A stretch of DNA of 64,000 nt. Origin: Streptomyces lanatus. GTDB taxonomy: Bacteria > Actinomycetota > Actinomycetes > Streptomycetales > Streptomycetaceae. Below, one piece after another: positions 55,664 through 64,000 of the stretch; within the stretch, counting starts at the first letter, position 1; every line of letters starts with the position of its first letter. Under the pieces are notes generated by a model. It saw only the letters and a program-made list of their open reading frames with translations. It did not search any database and was not told the origin of the DNA. The stretch covers positions 1-64,000 of the forward strand of contig NZ_BNBM01000002.1 in the NCBI RefSeq assembly GCF_014655715.1. The letters are read 5' to 3'. Both the position numbers and the translations under genes were made by a program.

Positions 55664-56401
55664 CTACTTCTCCGCCTTGGTCTTGTATCCGCGACCCCAC
55701 TGCAACCCCCATCCGAACAACCGATCGAGCTCGGCCTGGAACCCGTACACGAACTTCACCTCGCGCCGGACCCAGATCTCGCCCTTCACGTTCTCGATCA
55801 TCACCACCGCACAGGACCGGGCCTGCGGATGCCGCTCGTCCAGGCCTATCTCGATCCGCGGGCCATTGCTCGGATACAGCGTGACGATCGCATGCGTACG
55901 GTCGAACGCGGGCGTCTGGTCGTAGATGTACACGAAGACCAGCAGCCGCTTGATGTTCTCCCGGTGATCGAGGTTGACGTAGATCGTCTCCCCGGACGCC
56001 GAACCGAACCGGTCGTCACCGCTGAGCTTCACATAGGGCGGCGCGTTGACGTCCCCGAGGAACCCGCCCAGCGGCTGGACGACGCCCTTGGTGCCGTCGG
56101 TCAGCTCGTACAGCGCCCCGAGGTCGAGGTCGACGTTGACCATGCTCTGGCTGTGCCCGAGGACCTCCGGCGGCTTGAGTGCCTTGAAGGGGTGCCGCAG
56201 CAGACTCTCCCGCTGTGAGCCCCCGAAGTCGGACGTCCGCATCCGCCAGGTCAGGTTGATCCGCAGATGCCCGGTCGCCGCGCCCTGCTTGGTGAGCGAG
56301 ACCCGGTCGTGCCGTTTCGTCAGCTCGATCGAGTTCGATGACGCGCTGCCCGAGTCGAATTCGGCCGCCCGGCCACGCCAGAGCCCGTCGAAGAAGCCCA
56401 T
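55664..56401 (-). CDS. TerA-like (TerD superfamily) protein
   Basis: 245 residues, ATG 56401. MGFFDGLWRGRAAEFDSGSA opens it. The TerD-superfamily core appears later as MVNVDLDLGALYELTDGTKG, VKLSGDDRFGSASGETIYVNLD and LLVFVYIYDQTPAFDRTHAI (strand/acid motifs). It lacks the terminal GLRGIA block of TerD proper, which fits the TerA-like branch. It stands between TerD and DUF475/TerC-like genes and should join the same membrane-associated stress complex. Confidence 0.83.
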   Translation of the reverse strand: MGFFDGLWRGRAAEFDSGSASSNSIELTKRHDRVSLTKQGAATGHLRINLTWRMRTSDFGGSQRESLLRHPFKALKPPEVLGHSQSMVNVDLDLGALYELTDGTKGVVQPLGGFLGDVNAPPYVKLSGDDRFGSASGETIYVNLDHRENIKRLLVFVYIYDQTPAFDRTHAIVTLYPSNGPRIEIGLDERHPQARSCAVVMIENVKGEIWVRREVKFVYGFQAELDRLFGWGLQWGRGYKTKAEK

Positions 56402-56423
56402 TTAGCCCCCACCTTCTGCAAGC

Positions 56424-56457
56424 CGACGGGGCGGCCGGACGTCCGGCCGCCCCGTCG
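56424..56457. terminator. Perfect-dyad terminator
   Basis: A 34-base perfect palindrome, CGACGGGGCGGCCGGAC on each arm, between the TerC-like gene end and the TerA-like start. Confidence 0.88.
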
Positions 56458-56482
56458 AGAGCGTTCCTCACCAGCGGGGGTG

Positions 56483-57631
56483 TCACACCCCGGACGAGAC
56501 CTCAGTCTTCGCGTCCGAGCCCTCCGCGTTTCCCTCAGCGGCCGCCAGCGCGCGGTTGCGGCGCACCGAGGACCAGAAGGACCAGGCGATCAGGATCACG
56601 CCGACCGAGCCGGTGATGAACTCGTTGATCTCGTACTGGATGGTGACCAGCAGGATCGCGGCGAGCGCGCCGATCGCGTAGTGCGCGCCGTGCTCCAGGT
56701 AGACGTAGTCGTCGAGGGTGCCCTGGCGGACCAGGTACACGGTCAGCGACCGGACGTACATCGCGCCGATACCGAGACCCAGCGCCATCAGGACGATGTC
56801 GTTGGTGATGGCGAAGGCGCCGATCACACCGTCGAAGGAGAAGGACGCGTCCAGGACCTCGAGGTAGAGGAACATGAAGAACGCGGCCTTGCCGGCCAGG
56901 GCGACCGCCGAGCGGGGCTTGCCGGTGCGCTCGGCCTCTTCCTCCGCCTCGTGCTCGCGCTCCTCCTCCTCTTCGAGCTTGTCCTCGAAGTAGCCGGAGA
57001 GTCCGCCCACGATCAGATAGGTGATCAGGCCTCCGATGCCGGAGAGCAGGACCGTCTCCGCCTTGTCGACATGCGCTCCGCCGTGCTGGTGGGCGTTGGC
57101 CGCGAAGGTCAGGGCGGAGATCAGCAGGACGATCAGGGCGATGCAGACCGACAGCATGTCGACCTTGCCGAGCTTGGCCAGCGGGCGCTCCAGCCAGCCC
57201 AGCCACTTGATGTCCCGGTCCTCGAAGATGAAGTCCAGGAAGATCATCAGCAGGAACATGCCACCGAACGCGGCGATCGCCGGGTGGGCGTCGGTGACCA
57301 GCTGCTGGTACTGGTCCTTGTCGCTGAGGGCGAGGTCGACGGCCTCGATCGGGTTCAGCGAGGCGGTGACCGCGACGATGACGACGGGGAAGACCAGCCG
57401 CATGCCGAAGACGGCGATCAGGATGCCGATGGTGAGGAAGATCTTCTGCCAGAAGGCATTCATCTTCTTCAGGATCCCGGCGTTGACCACCGCGTTGTCG
57501 AACGACAGCGAGATCTCGAGGACGGAGAGGATCGCCACGATGCCGAGGGCGGTCCACCCCCCGAAGAGGACCGCTGCAACCAGGCCGAGCGCGGTGACCG
57601 CGAACGACCAGCCGAAGGTTTTCAGAACCAC
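56483..57631 (-). CDS. DUF475/TerC-family integral membrane protein
   Basis: 382 residues from GTG 57631. About nine membrane helices. VLEISLSFDNAVVNAGILKK and FLEVLDASFSFDGVIGAFAI-like segments carry the two acidic TerC signatures (SFDNAV, SFDGVIGAF). A cytoplasmic acidic/basic loop (EDKLEEEEEREHEAEEEAER) separates two halves. TerC proteins are thought to move metal ions or assemble the TerD complex at the membrane; the manganese-exporter link of TerC relatives is suggestive. Confidence 0.9.
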   Translation of the reverse strand: MVLKTFGWSFAVTALGLVAAVLFGGWTALGIVAILSVLEISLSFDNAVVNAGILKKMNAFWQKIFLTIGILIAVFGMRLVFPVVIVAVTASLNPIEAVDLALSDKDQYQQLVTDAHPAIAAFGGMFLLMIFLDFIFEDRDIKWLGWLERPLAKLGKVDMLSVCIALIVLLISALTFAANAHQHGGAHVDKAETVLLSGIGGLITYLIVGGLSGYFEDKLEEEEEREHEAEEEAERTGKPRSAVALAGKAAFFMFLYLEVLDASFSFDGVIGAFAITNDIVLMALGLGIGAMYVRSLTVYLVRQGTLDDYVYLEHGAHYAIGALAAILLVTIQYEINEFITGSVGVILIAWSFWSSVRRNRALAAAEGNAEGSDAKTEVSSGV

Positions 57632-57757
57632 TGGCTACCCAATCCTATGTGTACGGGGCTCCCGCGCGCCGCACTCGGCTTTACGAAGACTTTGAACCCG
57701 GAGTCTAGTCGGCCGCCCTTCGCCCCCCACCGGGGCCCGGGTTTTGCTCATATCGCG

Positions 57758-58333
57758 TTATGAGACGTTGACCCCGAAGTCGAGTGCGATGCCCCTGAGG
57801 CCGGACGCGTACCCCTGTCCCACCGCCCGGAACTTCCACTCCCCCTGGTAGCGGTAGACCTCGCCGAAGATCATCGCGGTCTCGGTGGAGGCGTCCTCGC
57901 TGAGGTCGTAGCGGGCGAGTTCCTGGCCGTCGGCCTGGTTCACGACGCGGATGAAGGCGTTGCTGACCTGGCCGAAGGTCTGGCCGCGCTCGTCGGCCAT
58001 ATGGATGGAGACCGGGAAGACGATCTTGTCGCACTGGGCCGGCACCTTGGACAGGTCGACCAGGAGCGACTCGTCGTCGCCGTCGCCCTCGCCGGTGAGG
58101 TTGTCGCCGGTGTGCTCCACCGAGCCGTCCGGGCTCTTGAGCTGGTTGTAGAAGACGAACCACTCATCGCCCAGCACCCGGCCTGCGCTGCACACCAGGG
58201 CGCTGGCGTCGAGGTCGAAGGGGGCTCCGGTGGTGGAGCGCGCGTCCCAGCCGAGCCCGACCATCACTTGAGTGAGGTTGGGTGCGGCCTTGGACAGGGA
58301 GACATTGCCTCCCTTGGCGAGCGTGACGCCCAT
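57758..58333 (-). CDS. terD: TerD-family stress protein
   Basis: 191 residues, the normal TerD length; ATG 58333. [20 protein letters not shown] begins the family, [20 protein letters not shown] and [20 protein letters not shown] supply the Ca2+ sites, and [20 protein letters not shown] closes it. It has a leader with a 21-bp hairpin (58357-58410). It is about 78% identical in motif order to the next gene upstream, a tandem duplicate. Confidence 0.95.
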   Translation of the reverse strand: MGVTLAKGGNVSLSKAAPNLTQVMVGLGWDARSTTGAPFDLDASALVCSAGRVLGDEWFVFYNQLKSPDGSVEHTGDNLTGEGDGDDESLLVDLSKVPAQCDKIVFPVSIHMADERGQTFGQVSNAFIRVVNQADGQELARYDLSEDASTETAMIFGEVYRYQGEWKFRAVGQGYASGLRGIALDFGVNVS

Positions 58334-58356
58334 GATCCTGGTCCTCCCCTTGCGGT

Positions 58357-58410
58357 CCTGTCTTTCGGCTCAGCCCGGGGCCTCGGGATCGGGCTGATCC
58401 GAAAGACAGG
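58357..58410 (-). repeat. 21-bp inverted repeat in the terD leader
   Basis: CCTGTCTTTCGGCTCAGCCC (58357-58376) pairs with GGGCTGATCCGAAAGACAGG (58391-58410), one mismatch, with a loop of 14 bases. Twenty-three bases separate the hairpin from the terD start, so it should form in the leader RNA. Confidence 0.8.
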
Positions 58411-58444
58411 CCCGGTGATGCTCTTCTCTGGTTGTCCTGCGCAG

Positions 58445-58475
58445 CCGGCGCCGCACCCAAACGGTGCGGCGCCGG
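58445..58475 (-). terminator. Terminator hairpin between tandem terD genes
   Basis: CCGGCGCCGCACC pairs with GGTGCGGCGCCGG across five bases, 45 bases past the upstream terD stop. Confidence 0.85.
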
Positions 58476-58520
58476 ACTCGGCCAGTGGTGTCCTGGACTC
58501 TCACGCCACGACGGGGAACG

Positions 58521-59096
58521 TCAGACGTTCACACCGAAGTCCTGCGCGATGCCGCGCAGGCCGGACGCGTAGCCCTGGCCGATGGCGCGGAACTTCCACT
58601 CCGCGCCATGCCGGTACAGCTCGCCGAAGACCATCGCGGTCTCGGTGGAGGCGTCCTCCGAGAGGTCGTAGCGCGCGATCTCGGTGCCGCCGGCCTGGTT
58701 GACGACGCGGATGAAGGCGTTGCGCACCTGGCCGAAGGACTGCTGGCGGTTCTCGGCGTCGTAGATCGAGACCGGGAAGACGATCTTCTCCACGTCGGCG
58801 GGGACGCCCGCGAGGTTGATCTTGATCTGCTCGTCGTCGCCCTCGCCCTCACCGGTGAGGTTGTCGCCGGTGTGCTCGACAGAGCCGTCGGCGCTCTTGA
58901 GGTTGTTGAAGAAGACGAAGTTCGCGTCGCTGCCGACCTTGCCTTCCGGGTTCAGCAGCAGCGCGCTGGCGTCCAGGTCGAAGTCGGTGCCGGTCGTGGT
59001 GCGGATGTCCCACCCCAGACCGACGATGACCGCAGTGAGGCCCGGGGCCTCCTTGCTCAGTGATACGTTGCCGCCCTTGCTGAGGCTGACTCCCAC
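58521..59096 (-). CDS. terD: TerD-family stress protein
   Basis: 191 residues, ATG 59096. [60 protein letters not shown] and [20 protein letters not shown] are the canonical TerD blocks with both calcium sites. Nearly the same length and motif order as the neighbour at 57758, so this is a tandem duplication. It is followed by its own terminator. Confidence 0.95.
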   Translation of the reverse strand: MGVSLSKGGNVSLSKEAPGLTAVIVGLGWDIRTTTGTDFDLDASALLLNPEGKVGSDANFVFFNNLKSADGSVEHTGDNLTGEGEGDDEQIKINLAGVPADVEKIVFPVSIYDAENRQQSFGQVRNAFIRVVNQAGGTEIARYDLSEDASTETAMVFGELYRHGAEWKFRAIGQGYASGLRGIAQDFGVNV

Positions 59097-59209
59097 GAGT
59101 CCTCCATTGGTGTCCAGGGGCGGGGAGCCCCGCCGTGCGTTTGATATCGGATCAACGAGTCGATCCTAGTAACGGGTTCCCGTGGCTCGCATGCCTTGGT
59201 ACCGAAGAA

Positions 59210-59668
59210 TCAGAGGGTGTCGAGCGCCTTGACGTACTCGCCCAGGTCTCGCGCGTCCGGCAGGGCGTTGACGACGGTCCAGCGGACGACGCCCTCCTTG
59301 TCGATGACGAAGGTGCCGCGCACCGCGCAGCCCTTGTCCTCGGCGAAGACACCGTAGGCGCGGCTGACCTCGCCGTGCGGCCAGAAGTCGCTGAGCAGCG
59401 GGTACTCCAGACCCTCCTGCTCGGCGAAGACGCGCAGGGTGTGGATGGAGTCGTTGGAGACGGCGAGCACCTGCGTGTCGCGGTCGGCGAACTTCGGCAG
59501 GTTGTCGCGGACCTCGCACAGCTCGCCGGTGCACACGCCGGTGAAGGCGAAGGGGTAGAAGAGCAGGACGACGTTCTTGGAGCCGCGGAAGTCGGAGAGC
59601 TTCACGGTGGCGCCGTGGTTGTCCTTGAGCTCGAAGTCGGGGGCCTTGTCGCCGACCTGGATCGCCAT
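59210..59668 (-). CDS. AhpE/Bcp-type peroxiredoxin
   Basis: 152 residues; ATG 59668. The redox centre is [24 protein letters not shown]: [20 protein letters not shown] with the peroxidatic Cys in GVCTG and a further Cys four residues on. [20 protein letters not shown] and [20 protein letters not shown] complete the AhpE/1-Cys-like fold. It reduces peroxides, consistent with its oxidative-stress position next to ter genes. Confidence 0.9.
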   Translation of the reverse strand: MAIQVGDKAPDFELKDNHGATVKLSDFRGSKNVVLLFYPFAFTGVCTGELCEVRDNLPKFADRDTQVLAVSNDSIHTLRVFAEQEGLEYPLLSDFWPHGEVSRAYGVFAEDKGCAVRGTFVIDKEGVVRWTVVNALPDARDLGEYVKALDTL

Positions 59669-59742
59669 CTTCGTGGATGTCCCTTCGGTGGGGGCTGTTC
59701 GGGTGGCACCCACCCTATGCAGCGACCCCCCGGGCCCGTGCA

Positions 59743-59775
59743 CGAGGCCGGGCCGGGAAGCCCGGCCCGGCCTCG
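59743..59775 (-). terminator. Perfect 15-bp terminator
   Basis: CGAGGCCGGGCCGGG pairs with CCCGGCCCGGCCTCG over a three-base loop at the end of the DUF3052 gene. Confidence 0.92.
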
Positions 59776-59784
59776 TCACCGGTT

Positions 59785-60219
59785 CTACTTCTTGGACTTC
59801 GCGGCCTTGGGCGTCACCAGCCGGCTGCCGCTCCAGTCCTTGCCGACGCTGACGCTCTTGGACGCCGACAGCCCAGCCGTGGTCGCGGCTTCAGAGATGT
59901 CGCTGGGCTCCACGTAGCCGTCACGGCCGGTCTTCGGCGTGAGCAGCAGGATGGCACCGCCCTCTTCGATGTACGTGGTGGCATCCACCAGCGCATCCGT
60001 CAGGTCGCCGTCCTCGTCGCGGAACCACAGCACCGCGGCATCGGCGACGTCGTCGTAGTCCTCGTCCACGAGCTCTGTGCCGGTGACTGACTCAATGGCC
60101 TCGCGGAGTTCCTGGTCTACGTCGTCGTCGTAGCCGATCTCCTGGACCACCTGCTCGGGCTGGAACCCCAGCCTCTCGGCAAGGGTCCGTTCCTCCGCGT
60201 GGTCCGCGGTCGCGCTCAC
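59785..60219 (-). CDS. DUF3052 protein
   Basis: 144 residues from GTG 60219 with AGGAGG upstream. [40 protein letters not shown] and [20 protein letters not shown] are acidic, then [20 protein letters not shown] and a basic C-terminus ([10 protein letters not shown]). This is a widely conserved actinobacterial DUF; function is not established. It is divergent from aceE. Confidence 0.9.
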   Translation of the reverse strand: MSATADHAEERTLAERLGFQPEQVVQEIGYDDDVDQELREAIESVTGTELVDEDYDDVADAAVLWFRDEDGDLTDALVDATTYIEEGGAILLLTPKTGRDGYVEPSDISEAATTAGLSASKSVSVGKDWSGSRLVTPKAAKSKK

Positions 60220-60583
60220 GGGTTGCCTCCTGATCATGTCTTGGGAATAACTCAGCCACGCGCGTGCGCGAAGCATTGGCCGTAGTCCACACGGGCGGGG
60301 CGGATCGCGCAAGTACCCGGCCGTTCAGACCGCCGAAACGGTGACGATCCTGAACGTGTCACCGCAACTCCAGGCACACCCTCATGGTCTCAAGGTGACG
60401 CGCACCACACCAATCTGCCCCCTTTGTGCGTTTGGGAACCATCAGGGAACCATCCCTGGGCGCTCCACCGTTGATCAGACGCCGGTTACCTCACAGTAGA
60501 GATGACGTTTGGCGCCCCGAGGTACACGATGGGGAGCGGTGCAGACACCCAGAAATACGGCCCTCTGACAGGTAAGGAACAGC
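60220..60583. promoter_or_regulatory. aceE upstream region with 11-bp direct repeat
   Basis: 364 bp without a gene. GGGAACCATC occurs at 60434-60443 and 60445-60454, an 11-bp period close to one helical turn. A TTGATC (60471-60476) and CAGTAG (60494-60499), 17 bp apart, are a plausible promoter downstream of it. A direct-repeat activator or repressor site is possible. Confidence 0.5.
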
Positions 60584-63331
60584 GTGGCTTCCGGATCAGA
60601 TCGCAACCCGATCATCATTGGCGGCCTTCCGAGTCAGGTTCCTGACTTCGATCCCGAGGAAACCCAGGAGTGGCTCGACTCCCTCGACGCCGCGGTGGAC
60701 GAGCGCGGCCGGGAGCGGGCCCGCTATCTGATGCTGCGGCTGATCGAGCGGGCCCGCGAGAAGCGCGTGGCCGTGCCGGAGATGCGCAGCACGGACTACG
60801 TCAACACGATCGCCACCAAGGACGAGCCGTTCTTCCCGGGCAACGAGGAGATCGAGCGCAAGATCCTCAACGCGACGCGGTGGAACGCCGCGGTGATGGT
60901 GTCCAGGGCCCAGCGCCCCGGCATCGGCGTCGGCGGTCACATCGCGACCTTCGCCTCCTCCGCCTCGCTCTACGACGTGGGCTTCAACCACTTCTTCCGC
61001 GGCAAGGACGAGGGCGACGGCGGCGACCAGGTCTTCTTCCAGGGCCACGCCTCCCCGGGCATCTACGCGCGCGCGTTCCTGCTCGACCGCCTCAGCGAGC
61101 AGAACCTGGACGCGTTCCGCCAGGAGAAGTCGAAGGCGCCGTACGGCCTGTCGAGCTACCCGCACCCGCGGCTGATGCCGGACTTCTGGGAGTTCCCGAC
61201 GGTGTCGATGGGCCTCGGCCCGATCGGCGCGATCTACCAGGCGCGGATGAACCGCTACATGGAGGCGCGCGGTATCGCGGATACCTCCAAGTCGCAGGTG
61301 TGGGCGTTCCTCGGCGACGGCGAGATGGACGAGCCGGAGTCGCTGGGCCAGCTGTCCATCGCCGCGCGCGAGGGCCTGGACAACCTCACCTTCGTCGTCA
61401 ACTGCAACCTGCAGCGCCTGGACGGGCCGGTGCGGGGCAACGGCAAGGTCATCCAGGAGCTGGAGTCGATCTTCCGCGGCGCCGGCTGGAACGTCATCAA
61501 GCTGATCTGGGACCGCACCTGGGACCCGCTGCTCGCGCAGGACCGCGACGGCGTCCTGGTCAACCGGATGAACACCACGCCGGACGGCCAGTTCCAGACG
61601 TACGCCACCGAGACCGGCGCCTACATCCGCGACCACTTCTTCGGCGACGACCAGCGGCTGCGCGCCATGGTCGAGGGCATGACCGACGACCAGATCCTGC
61701 ACCTGGGCCGCGGCGGTCACGACCACCGGAAGGTCTTCGCGGCGTTCTCGGCGGCCAAGGCGCACAAGGGCCAGCCGACGGTGATCCTGGCCAAGACGAT
61801 CAAGGGCTGGACGCTCGGTCCCAACTTCGAGGGCCGCAACGCCACGCACCAGATGAAGAAGCTGACGGTCGACGACCTCAAGCGCTTCCGCGACCGGCTG
61901 CACCTGCCGATCGCCGACAAGGACCTGGAGAGCGGGGCGCCGCCGTACTACCACCCGGGGCGCGACTCCGAGGAGATCCAGTACATGCACGACCGCCGCA
62001 AGGGACTCGGCGGTTACGTCCCGACGCGCGTCGTGCGCTCCAAGCCGCTCGCCCTGCCGGACGACAAGACGTACGCGACCGTGAAGAAGGGCTCGGGCCA
62101 CCAGTCCATCGCGACGACCATGGCCTTCGTGCGCCTGCTGAAAGACCTCATGCGGGACAAGGAACTCGGCCGCCGCTTCGTGCTGATCGCGCCGGACGAG
62201 TACCGCACCTTCGGCATGGACTCATTCTTCCCGAGCGCGAAGATCTACAACCCGCTCGGCCAGCAGTACGAGTCGGTGGACCGCGATCTGCTCCTCGCCT
62301 ACAAGGAGTCTCCGCAGGGCCAGATGCTGCACGACGGCATCTCGGAGGCGGGCTGCACGGCGTCGCTGATCGCGGCGGGTTCGGCGTACGCGACCCACGG
62401 CGAGCCGCTCATCCCGGTCTACGTCTTCTACTCGATGTTCGGTTTCCAGCGCACCGGTGATCAGTTCTGGCAGATGTCGGACCAGCTGGCGCGCGGTTTC
62501 GTGCTGGGCGCGACCGCCGGCCGTACGACCCTGACCGGTGAGGGCCTTCAGCACGCGGACGGCCACTCGCAGCTGCTCGCCTCGACGAACCCGGGCTGTG
62601 TCGCCTACGACCCGGCGTACTCGTACGAGATCGCGCACATCGTGCAGGACGGTCTGCGCCGCATGTACGGCGGCGACGCCGAACACCCCCACGGCGAGGA
62701 CGTCTTCTACTACCTCACCGTCTACAACGAGCCGATCCAGCACCCGGCCGAGCCGGAGAACGTGGACGTCGAGGGCATCCTCAAGGGCATCCACCGCCTC
62801 GGCGAAGGCCCCTCGGGCTCCATCCCCGCGCAGATCATGGCGTCCGGCGTGGCCGTCCCCTGGGCCGTCGAGGCGCAGAAGATCCTCGCCGAGGAGTGGA
62901 ACGTCAAGGCGGACGTCTGGTCGGCGACCTCCTGGAACGAGCTGCGGCGCGAGGCCGTGGAGTGCGAGCGGCACAACCTGCTGCACCCGGAGGAGGAGCA
63001 GCGGGTGCCGTGGGTGACGCGGAAGCTGAACGGCGCGGAGGGCCCGTTCGTGGCCGTTTCCGACTGGATGCGATCGGTTCCGGACCAGATCGCGCGGTGG
63101 GTGCCCGGGACGTACCAGTCACTGGGCGCCGACGGCTTCGGCTTCGCCGACACCCGTGGCGCGGCCCGGCGCTTCTTCCACATCGACGCGCAGTCGATCG
63201 TGGTGGCGGTGCTGACCGAGCTGGCGAAGGAGGGCAAGGTGGACCGGTCGGTGCTGAAGCAGGCGATCGACCGTTACCAGCTGCTCGATGTGTCGGCGGC
63301 GGATCCGGGCGCGGCGGGCGGCGACGCGTAG
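60584..63331 (+). CDS. aceE: Pyruvate dehydrogenase E1, homodimeric
   Basis: 915 residues, the expected length, from GTG 60584 behind AAGGAA. The TPP-binding motif is [20 protein letters not shown] then [16 protein letters not shown]. Blocks [20 protein letters not shown] and [20 protein letters not shown] also match AceE. It decarboxylates pyruvate and feeds the lipoyl E2 of the pyruvate dehydrogenase complex; no E2 or E3 gene is here. Divergent from DUF3052. Terminator at 63360-63390. Confidence 0.97.
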   Translation: MASGSDRNPIIIGGLPSQVPDFDPEETQEWLDSLDAAVDERGRERARYLMLRLIERAREKRVAVPEMRSTDYVNTIATKDEPFFPGNEEIERKILNATRWNAAVMVSRAQRPGIGVGGHIATFASSASLYDVGFNHFFRGKDEGDGGDQVFFQGHASPGIYARAFLLDRLSEQNLDAFRQEKSKAPYGLSSYPHPRLMPDFWEFPTVSMGLGPIGAIYQARMNRYMEARGIADTSKSQVWAFLGDGEMDEPESLGQLSIAAREGLDNLTFVVNCNLQRLDGPVRGNGKVIQELESIFRGAGWNVIKLIWDRTWDPLLAQDRDGVLVNRMNTTPDGQFQTYATETGAYIRDHFFGDDQRLRAMVEGMTDDQILHLGRGGHDHRKVFAAFSAAKAHKGQPTVILAKTIKGWTLGPNFEGRNATHQMKKLTVDDLKRFRDRLHLPIADKDLESGAPPYYHPGRDSEEIQYMHDRRKGLGGYVPTRVVRSKPLALPDDKTYATVKKGSGHQSIATTMAFVRLLKDLMRDKELGRRFVLIAPDEYRTFGMDSFFPSAKIYNPLGQQYESVDRDLLLAYKESPQGQMLHDGISEAGCTASLIAAGSAYATHGEPLIPVYVFYSMFGFQRTGDQFWQMSDQLARGFVLGATAGRTTLTGEGLQHADGHSQLLASTNPGCVAYDPAYSYEIAHIVQDGLRRMYGGDAEHPHGEDVFYYLTVYNEPIQHPAEPENVDVEGILKGIHRLGEGPSGSIPAQIMASGVAVPWAVEAQKILAEEWNVKADVWSATSWNELRREAVECERHNLLHPEEEQRVPWVTRKLNGAEGPFVAVSDWMRSVPDQIARWVPGTYQSLGADGFGFADTRGAARRFFHIDAQSIVVAVLTELAKEGKVDRSVLKQAIDRYQLLDVSAADPGAAGGDA

Positions 63332-63359
63332 CGCACCGGCGTCAACGGCTCGATGGGGT

Positions 63360-63390
63360 GGTGTGTCCGTGGGTGACCTGCGGGCACACC
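63360..63390 (+). terminator. Terminator hairpin after aceE
   Basis: GGTGTGTCCG pairs with CGGGCACACC (one G-U) across 11 bases, 28 bases past the aceE stop. Confidence 0.7.
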
Positions 63391-63418
63391 GCCCCTTCAC
63401 ATTTCCTACGATGCGCCC

Positions 63419-64000
63419 ATGAAGCAAGCGGTGGCGCAAGTCCGTTGGGAACGGCATACCCAGCGGCCCCTGTTCGGTCTGGCCCTGGCGTTCGCCGTGG
63501 CCTATGCGGTGCCGATCGTCCAGCCGGACGCGAGCCGAGCCGTGGTGGACGTGTGTCTCGCGGTGGAGTGGGTGGTGTGGGGGGCGTTCGCGCTGGACTA
63601 CGTCGTCCGGCTGGCGCTCACCAGGGACAGGCGGTTGTTCGTACGGACGCATTGGCTGGACCTGTGCGCGGTGCTGCTGCCGCTGCTGCAGCCGCTACGG
63701 CTGCTGCGGCTGGTGTCGACGCTGCTGCTCGTCGGGCAACGGGCCCGGATGGCCTCGCAGGTGCGGCTGACGACCTATGTCGCCGGGTCGGTGGTCGGGC
63801 TGCTGATGTTCGGCTCGCTGGCCGTGCTGTCCGTCGAACGGAACTCGCCCAACGGGAACATCAAGACGCTGGGTGACGCGGTGTGGTGGTCGTTCACGAC
63901 GATGACGACGGTCGGGTACGGCGATCACGCGCCGACCACCGGGGTGGGGCGGATGCTCGCGGTGGGGCTGATGCTGTCCGGGATCGCGCTGCTGGGTGTG
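63419..64000 (+). CDS. Ion channel (voltage-gated K+ channel type), truncated at window end
   Basis: 194 codons are present; the gene continues past base 64000. Several membrane helices precede LLQPLRLLRLVSTLLLVGQR, an S4-like segment with arginines every third residue, then the pore helix and filter WWSFTTMTTVGYGDHAP with the TVGYGD K+ signature. The start is ATG 63419. Cytoplasmic domains, if any, are not visible. It is potassium-selective by motif. Confidence 0.9.
   Translation, partial: MKQAVAQVRWERHTQRPLFGLALAFAVAYAVPIVQPDASRAVVDVCLAVEWVVWGAFALDYVVRLALTRDRRLFVRTHWLDLCAVLLPLLQPLRLLRLVSTLLLVGQRARMASQVRLTTYVAGSVVGLLMFGSLAVLSVERNSPNGNIKTLGDAVWWSFTTMTTVGYGDHAPTTGVGRMLAVGLMLSGIALLGV

Overview
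The window is high-GC actinobacterial chromosome, almost certainly Streptomyces or a close relative. The evidence is heavy G/C third-position use, many GTG starts, a WhiJ-type regulator/DUF397/HATPase cluster, homodimeric AceE, and ter genes next to a peroxiredoxin, a DUF3052 gene and aceE, an order I recall from S. coelicolor. Most of it reads as chromosomal core or conditionally core sequence. I see no prophage, CRISPR array, plasmid origin or large PKS/NRPS cluster.

Layout. 1-194: the end of an IS481-family insertion sequence, running off the left edge. 205-5892: a cobalamin riboswitch followed by five overlapping genes. These are a secreted, membrane-anchored alpha/alpha-barrel protein reminiscent of intrinsic factor, an SCO2322-like membrane protein, EcfT, a double-ATPase EcfAA' and an ECF S component, together a probable group-II ECF B12/cobalt uptake system. 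6183-9373: a small secreted cell-wall protein, then a divergent CYP125-like P450 and FadA5-like thiolase pair (steroid side-chain catabolism) sharing a KstR-like operator. 9357-11875: the WhiJ-like cluster and an ArsR-type regulator. 12115-17016: tandem paralogous GT39-like membrane glycosyltransferases and a short HTH-nSTAND-TM protein. 17268-24512: small secreted proteins, a GT87/PAP2 fusion, a DUF2330 protein, an O-methyltransferase, an FHA protein, a DUF1992 protein and a RibD-like reductase. 24658-30893: an MFS exporter fused to a winged helix, a peptidoglycan-binding protein, and a MerR regulator facing a secreted alpha/beta-hydrolase across two 19-bp-spacer promoters. 30921-42328: metabolic and membrane genes, including a GDT1-type Mn2+ exporter behind a yybP-ykoY riboswitch and a TetR/SnoaL/NmrA divergon with twin operators. 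42374-42445: tRNA-Val(UAC). 42651-49637: extracytoplasmic proteins and a cell-wall cluster (amidase, deacetylase, class A PBP whose SxxK motif lacks its lysine). 49856-59096: the Ter stress-response module, comprising an HAD phosphatase, a PRTase-TRSP-StiP protein, an HpcH-like lyase, three TerD proteins, a TerA-like protein and a DUF475/TerC-like membrane protein. 59210-64000: peroxiredoxin, DUF3052, aceE and a truncated voltage-gated-type K+ channel.

Across the window a palindromic repeat (core AGGGGCGCGGGGAACTGCGC) occurs five times. Three copies are intergenic. Two lie inside genes, in the linkers between the two ABC domains of EcfAA' and between the PRTase and TRSP domains of the ter protein. 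The most interesting systems are the riboswitch-controlled B12 capture/ECF operon, the steroid gene pair with its operator, the Ter metabolite/TerD module, and the in-gene repeat insertions.
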